NCBI GenBank assembly: GCA_903837815.1
Contig: CAILWD010000317.1
Coordinates: 1-5,721, forward strand
Reading direction: 5' to 3'
Source of the DNA: an uncultured Chloroflexota bacterium
Lineage (GTDB): Bacteria > Chloroflexota > Anaerolineae > Anaerolineales > Villigracilaceae
DNA: 5,721 bases
Below the pieces are notes generated by a model. The model was given only the letters and a program-made list of their open reading frames with translations, did not search any database and had not been told where the DNA came from. Below are positions 1 to 4,834 of this stretch, in pieces; position 1 is the first letter of the stretch, and every line of letters begins with the position of its first letter. Made by a program: the position numbers and the translations under genes.

Positions 1-142
1 AGAGGCGTTTGATTACGTGGACGCGCCCATCATCCGTGTGGCGCAAAAGGAAGTTCCGCTTCCGTACAACCGAACCCTCGAACAAGCCGCATTGCCGCAA
101 GTCCCCGACATCGTCGCCGCGGCAAAGGAGGTTTTGAAATAA
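1..142 (+). CDS. 2-oxoacid (pyruvate-type) dehydrogenase E1 component, beta subunit, C-terminal end (5' partial)
   Basis: Reading from base 2, 46 codons run to a TAA at 140-142. The piece contains DAPIIRVAQKEVPLPYNRTL, then a stretch ending in PDIVAAAKEVLK. This matches the C-terminal transketolase-type domain of E1 beta subunits of pyruvate, acetoin or branched-chain 2-oxoacid dehydrogenases, where the pattern 'DAP-RV---D-P-PYN--LE-A-LP---DIV-A---VL' is well known. The E1 alpha2beta2 enzyme uses thiamine diphosphate to decarboxylate the 2-oxoacid and passes the acyl group to the lipoyl arm of E2. The thiamine-binding part of the complex lies upstream and is not visible. The E2 gene follows immediately and shares one base with this stop codon (TAATG), so translation is probably coupled. 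The substrate cannot be told from this fragment; pyruvate is the default guess. Confidence 0.88.
   Translation, partial: EAFDYVDAPIIRVAQKEVPLPYNRTLEQAALPQVPDIVAAAKEVLK
125..131 (+). promoter_or_regulatory. Shine-Dalgarno site for the E2 gene
   Basis: AAGGAGG lies inside the last codons of the E1 beta gene, 10 bases before the ATG at 142. It is an almost perfect anti-16S match and fixes the E2 start despite the overlap with the upstream stop codon. Confidence 0.8.
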
Positions 143-1389
143 TGGCAGAAACCATCAACATGCCAAAACTTGGCTTCGACATGGCGGAGGGCTTGCTTGT
201 CCGCTGGGTAAGACAGGTGGGCGAAACCATCAACAAAGGCGACGTGCTCGCCGAAATCGAAACCGACAAAGCCACCGTGGAAGTTGAATCCTCCGCGAGC
301 GGCGTGGTGCTGCAATTGATCGTCGATCAGGGGACGATGGTTCCCATCAACGCGCCGATTGCGGTTGTCGGGCAATCTGGTGAAAAGGTGGAGGACAAGA
401 CCGAGGACGATAGACCGAAGACTGAATCAGCGCCGACTCCGCTGTCGGTTGATTCTGTTTCCCAAGCCATTGCCCCAGTCCAAACATCGTCCACCGTCCA
501 CGGTCAATCGTCCATCCTCAAAGCCAGTCCGCTGGCGAAAAAGGTTGCTCGTGATAAAAAGGTGGATTTATCCAACGTAAAAGGTACGGGGCCTGGTGGA
601 AGGATTGTCCGCAGGGATATTGAAGCCGCGCTTGCCAGTAATCAGTCGTCAGTGAGCAGTGTTCAGTCTGCGCAACCCAATTCCCAATTACCAGGTACCA
701 ATCGCGAAAACACCGCTGTTCCAGTCACCAAACTCCGCCAAGCCATCGGGCGCAGGCTGGTCGAGTCAAAGCAAACCATCCCGCATTTCTACATCACTCA
801 CGAGTACAAGATGGAAGCCCTGCTCGAAATGCGGAAACAAATCAATGCGTACCTGGGCGAGAATGAAAAAGTCTCGGTCAATGACTTCATTATCAAAGCG
901 GCGGCGCTGACTCTGCGTCAGTTCCCCAATCTAAATGCTACCATCAAGGGCAATGAGATTATCCAGTTTGGGAATGTCAACATCGGAGTGGCGGTGACCG
1001 TTCCCGGTGGACTGATGACTGTCGTCGTCAAGGATGCGGACCAGAAGTCCCTGCGCCAGATTTCGGCGGAGATCAAGTCAATGGCGGCGCGCGCCCGCGA
1101 AGGCAAGGTCAAACCTGAGGATGTGGACGGCTCGACTTTCTCCACTTCCAATTTGGGAATGTATGACGTGGAGGAATTCATTGCCATTGTCAACCCGCCT
1201 GAAGTTGGGATTTTGGCAATCAGTTCTGCGAGAGAAGTCCCTGTTGTGGAACGCGGCGAGTTAAAAGCAGGTTGGAGAATGAAAGCGACAATTTCAGTAG
1301 ACCACCGTGTCAGCGACGGGGCGGAGGCGGCACAGTTCATGCAGGCGCTGGCGGGGTTCCTTGAAAATCCAGTCAGGATGCTGGTGTAA
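142..1389 (+). CDS. dihydrolipoamide acyltransferase, E2 component of a 2-oxoacid dehydrogenase complex
   Basis: The 415-residue protein has the full E2 architecture. Residues 1-77 form one lipoyl domain with the ETDKATVEVES motif; K43 is the lysine that carries lipoate. Residues 78-124 are a Ser/Thr/Pro/Gln-rich linker. Residues 125-164 are the peripheral-subunit-binding domain (ASPLAKKVARD, then GTGPGGRIVRRDI), which docks E1 and/or E3. Residues 165-191 are a second flexible linker. Residues 192-415 are the CAT-like acyltransferase core, with SNLGMYDVEEF and the catalytic DHRVSDG motif (H388, D392). The enzyme transfers the acyl group from lipoyl-lysine to CoA in the cytoplasm and forms the structural core. 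A single lipoyl domain and about 415 residues are normal for Gram-positive, Chloroflexota-type or branched-chain E2s. Acetyl-CoA from pyruvate is most likely, but acetoin or branched-chain substrates cannot be excluded. It is translated right after E1 beta. Both linkers are encoded by degenerate 7-nt repeats. Confidence 0.95.
   Translation: MAETINMPKLGFDMAEGLLVRWVRQVGETINKGDVLAEIETDKATVEVESSASGVVLQLIVDQGTMVPINAPIAVVGQSGEKVEDKTEDDRPKTESAPTPLSVDSVSQAIAPVQTSSTVHGQSSILKASPLAKKVARDKKVDLSNVKGTGPGGRIVRRDIEAALASNQSSVSSVQSAQPNSQLPGTNRENTAVPVTKLRQAIGRRLVESKQTIPHFYITHEYKMEALLEMRKQINAYLGENEKVSVNDFIIKAAALTLRQFPNLNATIKGNEIIQFGNVNIGVAVTVPGGLMTVVVKDADQKSLRQISAEIKSMAARAREGKVKPEDVDGSTFSTSNLGMYDVEEFIAIVNPPEVGILAISSAREVPVVERGELKAGWRMKATISVDHRVSDGAEAAQFMQALAGFLENPVRMLV
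474..522 (+). repeat. degenerate heptanucleotide repeat in E2 linker 1 (core 488-515)
   Basis: The core 488-515 is four adjacent 7-mers: CGTCCAC, CGTCCAC, GGTCAAT, CGTCCAT. Weaker 7-mers in the same phase flank it: CCCAGTC and CAAACAT before, CCTCAAA after. The tract encodes the linker between the lipoyl and subunit-binding domains. Because 7 is not a multiple of 3, gain or loss of one unit would shift the frame, while three units would add or remove seven residues. The repeat is seen directly; its origin is unknown. Confidence 0.6.
636..705 (+). repeat. degenerate heptanucleotide repeat in E2 linker 2
   Basis: Five adjacent 7-mers each start with CAGT: CAGTAAT, CAGTCGT, CAGTGAG, CAGTGTT, CAGTCTG (636-670). 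After one unit without CA at its start (671-677), the same 7-base phase continues as CAATTCC, CAATTAC, CAGGTAC, CAATCGC (678-705). The tract encodes the Ser/Gln-rich linker between the subunit-binding domain and the catalytic core. The periodicity is read directly from the sequence. Confidence 0.6.
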
Positions 1390-1392
1390 AAG

Positions 1393-1428
1393 AAAACTTC
1401 CGAAGTCTATGAGACTTCGGAAGTTTTT
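1393..1428. terminator. bidirectional rho-independent terminator between E2 and the aminotransferase
   Basis: AAAACTTCCGAAGTC (1393-1407) is the exact reverse complement of GACTTCGGAAGTTTT (1413-1427). One more T-A pair at 1408/1412 leaves a 3-base loop. The plus strand ends in a run of five T (1424-1428); on the minus strand the stem ends in TTTT followed by CTTTT. It fills the 42-bp gap between two convergent genes, so it can end both transcripts. Confidence 0.92.
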
Positions 1429-1431
1429 GTA

Positions 1432-2625
1432 TCACAACTTTGAACGAATCACTTTGGACAGGCGCTCCATCCCGACTTGAATCTTTTCCGGTGGCACGCT
1501 GCCAAAGCTGACTCTCATGCAGTTGTTGCGGATGGGCTGACCTTCCACGAAGAACTCCCTGCCCGGCATGTAGGCTACTTTTTGCGCTTTGGCTTCTTCC
1601 AGCATTGCCGTTGTATCCACCTGCTCAGGCAGTTCGACCCAGGTGAATAGCCCGCCATCCGGATAGACATGGTTTGCGTCAGGCAGCATGAACTTGATGC
1701 AATTCATCATCGTGTCCCGCCGCTCGCGATGGATGTCGCGAATCCGCTTTAGATGAGGCTCGTACAGACCACGATTGAAGAATTCCGCGCAAAGGACTTG
1801 TGTAATCACATTGGTATGGGAATTGGTGGCTGTCTTCACTTCGTAGAGTTTGTCGATGATATTCCTGTCCGCGAAGGTGTAGCCCAAACGGGCGCCGGGC
1901 GAAAATATCTTGGACAGGCTGTTGACGAAAATGGTATTGCCGGTCTCGTCGAAATATTTGATGGGGGGCAGCGCTTCGCCGCTGTATCGCATCTCGCAGT
2001 AGGGATCATCCTCCAGAATGACGATGTCATGTTGACTGCCCAATTCCGCAAGCGCCCTGCGACGCTCCAGGCTTGTGGTCCGCCCGGAGGGATTCTGGAA
2101 AGTGGGGATGACGTAGATCATTTTTGGGGAATATTGTTTGATCTTGGCAGTCACATCTTCGATGACCAATCCATGTTCATCCGTTTCACAGGCGATGCAC
2201 CTGGCTTCGAACATTTTGAAGACCTGAATGGATTGGATGAAAGTGGGAGACTCCACCAGGACAACATCGCCCGGCTCCAGATACAACTGGCTGACCAGGT
2301 TCATGCTCTCCATCCCGCCTGCCACAATGATCAGATTTTCCAGCCTGGCCTGGAGTCCTTTGGGCTGTAGCAGGTGGTCGATCACCGCCTGTCGCAAGTC
2401 TGGGATGCCGATGGGGTTGCCGTATTGGAGGGCCTGACTCCCTCGTTGCTCGCGGTTGAGCACTTCGTTGGCAATATCGTGGATCAACTCGACGGGCAGC
2501 GCTTCCCGCGCTGGGGCGCCCCCACCGAAGGAAATGGTTTCGGGATCGGTCATCGACTCGAACAGATAGCGGACCACGTCCGCTGTTGACTGCATATAGG
2601 CCATTCGTTTTGCAAAACCTGCCAT
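1432..2625 (-). CDS. PLP-dependent class I/II aminotransferase (LysN / MocR-catalytic-domain type)
   Basis: This is a fold-type I aminotransferase of about 400 residues. Numbered from the GTG at 2640, it shows the N-terminal ISFGGGAPAREALP segment (36-49), LQYGNPIGIPDLRQAV (71-86), IPTFQNPSGRT with the cofactor-contacting N183, EDDPYCEMRY with D211 and Y214, SLSKIFSPGARLGY with the Schiff-base lysine K244, and MRVSFG with the substrate-carboxylate arginine R376. The N183-to-D211 gap of 28 residues equals that of aspartate aminotransferase. It lacks the winged-helix domain of full MocR regulators, so it should be an enzyme. Relatives act on 2-aminoadipate, aromatic, branched-chain or kynurenine-type amino acids; the substrate cannot be read here. 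Possible starts are GTG 2640, ATG 2634 and ATG 2625. I chose 2625 because GAGG (2638-2635) sits 9 bases before it, while the other two lack a spaced Shine-Dalgarno site. It lies downstream of the glycosyltransferase on the same strand. Confidence 0.9.
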   Translation of the reverse strand: MAGFAKRMAYMQSTADVVRYLFESMTDPETISFGGGAPAREALPVELIHDIANEVLNREQRGSQALQYGNPIGIPDLRQAVIDHLLQPKGLQARLENLIIVAGGMESMNLVSQLYLEPGDVVLVESPTFIQSIQVFKMFEARCIACETDEHGLVIEDVTAKIKQYSPKMIYVIPTFQNPSGRTTSLERRRALAELGSQHDIVILEDDPYCEMRYSGEALPPIKYFDETGNTIFVNSLSKIFSPGARLGYTFADRNIIDKLYEVKTATNSHTNVITQVLCAEFFNRGLYEPHLKRIRDIHRERRDTMMNCIKFMLPDANHVYPDGGLFTWVELPEQVDTTAMLEEAKAQKVAYMPGREFFVEGQPIRNNCMRVSFGSVPPEKIQVGMERLSKVIRSKL

Positions 2626-2660
2626 CTTGCTCATCCTCACTTCGTGCTATTGAAAGTCAA

Positions 2661-2695
2661 GACCTCCGAGTTTTCATGCGAAGCTCTCGGAGGTC
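2661..2695. terminator. hairpin between the glycosyltransferase and aminotransferase genes (possible weak terminator or attenuator)
   Basis: GACCTCCGAG (2661-2670) pairs perfectly with CTCGGAGGTC (2686-2695) across a 15-base loop, in which TTC (2673-2675) and GAA (2680-2682) can form a small inner stem. It lies in the 78-93 bp gap after the glycosyltransferase stop. The minus strand continues with TTGACTTTC, not a clean T run, so termination may be weak or partial. The stem is related to the one at 1393-1428: both contain ACT(T)CGGA(A/G)GT(T/C)TT. Confidence 0.6.
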
Positions 2696-2718
2696 CTGTT
2701 TATGTTGGACAAATCCTC

Positions 2719-3402
2719 TTACTCGACGAAACGGTATTTCAGCAAAGTCCACACGGCTTCGAAGGCGTCGTGCAGTTTGATTTTCTTCCCTTCGGAGTAT
2801 TCGCGCGGGTTGAAGGTGATTGGCACTTCAAAGATGCGGAACTTGCGCTTCAGGATCTTTGCGGTGAACTCTGGTTCGAAGTCGAAACTGTTTGCCCGCA
2901 GGATCATGCCGTTGAGGACTTCGCGGCGGAAGACCTTATAGCCTGTCTCCATATCGGTCAGGATGGTGTTGTAGAGGAGATTGGTCATGAAGGTCAACAT
3001 CTGGTTGGCTACCTGATGCCAGAACATGGTCACTCGACGGGCGCGTCCCAGAAATCTTGATCCGTAGACTACGTCTGCGACGCCCTCTTCAATGGGTTGG
3101 AGCAGACTTGGGATGTCTCGCGGGTCGTATTCGAGGTCGGCGTCCTGGATGATTAACACGTCGCCCAGTGCCGCTCCCATTCCAGTGCGGACAGCCGCTC
3201 CCTTGCCCTTGTTCTGCTCATGCAGGATGACGCGCACGCCGCCTTTGCCATCCAATTCCTTGAGGATGTCGCGTGTACCGTCTTTCGAGCCATCGTCCAC
3301 GACCACGATCTCATGGGCGAGGTTTTGATCTTGAACGCGCTTCAAGATGATTTTGATGCTTTCAGCTTCATTGTAAACGGGGATTATGACAGATAGTTTC
3401 AT
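2719..3402 (-). CDS. family 2 glycosyltransferase, DPM1-like (dolichyl/polyprenyl-phosphate sugar synthase type)
   Basis: The 227-residue protein begins MKLSVIIPVYNEAES, the standard GT2 first strand. It has VVDDGSKDGT (34-43, nucleotide-binding Asp), NKGKGAAVRTG (64-74), IIQDADLEYDP (84-94, the QDAD form of the DXD metal site typical of dolichol-phosphate mannose and polyprenyl-phosphate glucose synthases), VYGSRF (112-117), TDMETGYKVFRREVL and FEPEFTAKI. Family members transfer a sugar from a nucleotide donor to a polyprenyl phosphate at the cytoplasmic membrane face, or to a related acceptor. No hydrophobic C-terminal helices are present, so it is the short, membrane-peripheral type. The reading frame is open 54 codons further upstream (to 3564), but that part is antisense to the AAA+ gene and shows no GT2 features, so I start at ATG 3402. 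No Shine-Dalgarno precedes 3402 and a TATAAT sits 7 bases before it, suggesting a leaderless mRNA. Donor and acceptor are unknown. Confidence 0.92.
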   Translation of the reverse strand: MKLSVIIPVYNEAESIKIILKRVQDQNLAHEIVVVDDGSKDGTRDILKELDGKGGVRVILHEQNKGKGAAVRTGMGAALGDVLIIQDADLEYDPRDIPSLLQPIEEGVADVVYGSRFLGRARRVTMFWHQVANQMLTFMTNLLYNTILTDMETGYKVFRREVLNGMILRANSFDFEPEFTAKILKRKFRIFEVPITFNPREYSEGKKIKLHDAFEAVWTLLKYRFVE

Positions 3403-3409
3403 AAGGCGG

Positions 3410-3415
3410 ATTATA
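3410..3415 (-). promoter_or_regulatory. -10 box for the glycosyltransferase gene
   Basis: On the minus strand positions 3415-3410 read TATAAT, a perfect -10 hexamer, with 7 bases (CCGCCTT) before the ATG at 3402. Transcription would start at or next to the start codon. No convincing -35 hexamer is seen at 16-19 bp upstream. Confidence 0.5.
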
Positions 3416-3427
3416 AACGAAAAGAAG

Positions 3428-3433
3428 TATAAT
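3428..3433 (+). promoter_or_regulatory. -10 box for the AAA+ ATPase / DHH operon
   Basis: TATAAT at 3428-3433 is a perfect -10 hexamer. A start near 3440 would leave a leader of about 48 bases before ATG 3488 and would exclude the in-frame ATG at 3437 as a start for this transcript. The base block 17 bp upstream (GGCGGA) does not resemble TTGACA. With the minus-strand box it forms GATTATA-N12-TATAATC, an exact inverted repeat. Confidence 0.5.
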
Positions 3434-3487
3434 CGAATGCAAAATCCAGAACTTAGAAATCTCACACATCTGTTGGACAGAGAATTT

Positions 3488-4810
3488 ATGACGAAACAAC
3501 CCGCGCCATCCCCCGCTCCCGCCGGTGTTTTTACTCCATCTGCGGTCAACAGTGTTGAAGACACGGGGCTTTCCCCGCTATGGCTTCAAGACCTGATCCT
3601 CAAAGTATTATATTTCCGTGGCTACATCACCGGATTCAAGATCGCGGAGGAGATTGCGCTTCCCTATTCCGGGGTTACGGACCAACTGGTCACCGGCTTG
3701 AAGCAGGAAAAATTGATCGAGGTCAAGTCGTCACAGGGCGGGTTGGGAGGCGACGGCGCTTACGTGTATGGCATCACCAGCGCTGGAATCCTGCGCGCGC
3801 GTGAAGCCATGGATCGCAGTCAGTACGCCGGCCCCGCCCCCGTTCCCTTCGACGTTTACAATGAAGCCATCCGCCGCCAGAAAAGCGGACGCATGACCGT
3901 CACCAGCCGCACCATGCGCCAGATTCTTTCCCAACTGGTGATTTCCGAATCCATCTTCCAGCGGCTTGGCCCCGCCCTTAATTCCGGCACATCCATCTTT
4001 ATGTACGGGCCTCCCGGCAACGGCAAGACCAGCATTGCCCGTGCCTTTGGCAACCTGGTGCTGAGTCAAAGCATGTACATCCCCTACGCCCTTTACCTCG
4101 ATGGACAGGTCATCAAGGTGTACGATGCGGTGAGTCACAGCCTTGCGCCCGAAAACGACCAGACGAACACGACCACGCTGCGGGGCAATACCCGCCGTGA
4201 CCTGCGCTGGGTGAAGATTCGCCGTCCGTTTATCGTTGTCGGCGGGGAACTCAACCTCGAAGGTCTTGACCTGGTCTTCGACGACACAGCCAAGTTCTAC
4301 GAAGCCCCCTTCCAGGTCAAAGCCAACGGCGGCATCCTTTTGATCGACGACTTCGGACGCCAGCAAGTCCGCCCGCGTGACCTGCTCAACCGCTGGATCG
4401 TCCCGCTCGAAAACCGACTGGATTACCTTCGCCTGCACACCGGGCGCAAGGTGGAAGTCCCCTTCGATGTGTTGATCGTTTTCTCGACCAACCTGCCGCC
4501 CAAAGACCTCGTGGACGAAGCCTTCCTGCGCCGCCTGCGCCATAAAATCGAGATTGGCGACCCCAGTTTTGAGGAATACCGCGAAATCTTCAAACGCGTC
4601 GCACAGGATAAAAAAGTCGAATACAACGACCAGGGGCTTGCCTACCTTTTGCAGGAGTGGTACATCAAGCGCAACCGCAAACTGCGCGCCTCGCATCCGC
4701 GCGACCTGTGCGACCAAATCCTCGATATTTCCGCCTACCTTGCCGTGCCGCCAACCATGTCGCGCGAGATGATCGATCGTGCTGGTAAGGCATATTTTGT
4801 AGATCTATAA
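3488..4810 (+). CDS. winged-helix plus AAA+ ATPase of unknown function
   Basis: Numbered from ATG 3488 (440 residues). Residues 5-30 are Pro/Ala/Ser-rich. Residues 30-110 resemble a winged-helix domain (LILKVLYFRGYITGFKIAEE, then VTDQLVTGLKQEKLIEV and a GAYVYGITSAGILRA wing). Residues 165-440 are an AAA+ module: Walker A GPPGNGKT (174-181), Walker B ILLIDDFG (283-290) with Asp288 where Glu is usual, sensor 1 VFSTN (N335), an arginine-finger candidate in DEAFLRRLRHK (R348/R349), and HPRDLCD (R405) as a possible sensor 2. About 100 residues separate Walker A and B, more than in most AAA+ proteins; they include IPYALYLDGQVIKVYDAVSH. Family members with this insert occur in many bacteria, but I know of no established role. 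The frame is open back to 3386 and has ATGs there and at 3437; I prefer 3488 because a TATAAT lies at 3428-3433 and 3386 overlaps the opposite gene. The Shine-Dalgarno (GGACAGAG) is weak, so the start is uncertain. The DHH gene follows after 24 bases. Confidence 0.85.
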   Translation: MTKQPAPSPAPAGVFTPSAVNSVEDTGLSPLWLQDLILKVLYFRGYITGFKIAEEIALPYSGVTDQLVTGLKQEKLIEVKSSQGGLGGDGAYVYGITSAGILRAREAMDRSQYAGPAPVPFDVYNEAIRRQKSGRMTVTSRTMRQILSQLVISESIFQRLGPALNSGTSIFMYGPPGNGKTSIARAFGNLVLSQSMYIPYALYLDGQVIKVYDAVSHSLAPENDQTNTTTLRGNTRRDLRWVKIRRPFIVVGGELNLEGLDLVFDDTAKFYEAPFQVKANGGILLIDDFGRQQVRPRDLLNRWIVPLENRLDYLRLHTGRKVEVPFDVLIVFSTNLPPKDLVDEAFLRRLRHKIEIGDPSFEEYREIFKRVAQDKKVEYNDQGLAYLLQEWYIKRNRKLRASHPRDLCDQILDISAYLAVPPTMSREMIDRAGKAYFVDL

Positions 4811-4834
4811 ACTCCCTAAACTCAAAGGTGAATA

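Noticed and set aside
488..515. Heptamer repeat as a CRISPR array or phase-variation switch
   Set aside because: Units are adjacent without spacers, so it is not CRISPR. The copies are too degenerate and few to claim active phase variation.
1753..2370. A 205-codon open frame on the plus strand opposite the aminotransferase
   Set aside because: It is a shadow of the aminotransferase, whose PLP lysine, Asn, Asp/Tyr and Arg motifs are all intact on the other strand.
2651..2660. TTGACT on the minus strand as a -35 box for the aminotransferase
   Set aside because: No -10-like hexamer occurs 15-19 bases downstream (AGGATG is at 17), so I do not call a promoter.
3386..3487. N-terminal extension of the AAA+ gene from ATG 3386 or ATG 3437
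   Set aside because: ATG 3386 overlaps the opposite gene and both lie at or before the predicted transcription start near 3440. ATG 3437 remains possible if the TATAAT is not used.
3403..3564. 54-codon upstream extension of the glycosyltransferase
   Set aside because: GT2 proteins begin at the MKLSVIIPVYNE segment. The extension runs antisense through the divergent promoter and into the AAA+ gene and shows no GT2 features.
3731..4717. A 328-codon open frame on the minus strand opposite the AAA+ gene
   Set aside because: It is antisense to a clear AAA+ domain with Walker A, Walker B and sensor motifs. Its own translation shows no recognisable motif, and long antisense frames are common opposite genes of this codon use.
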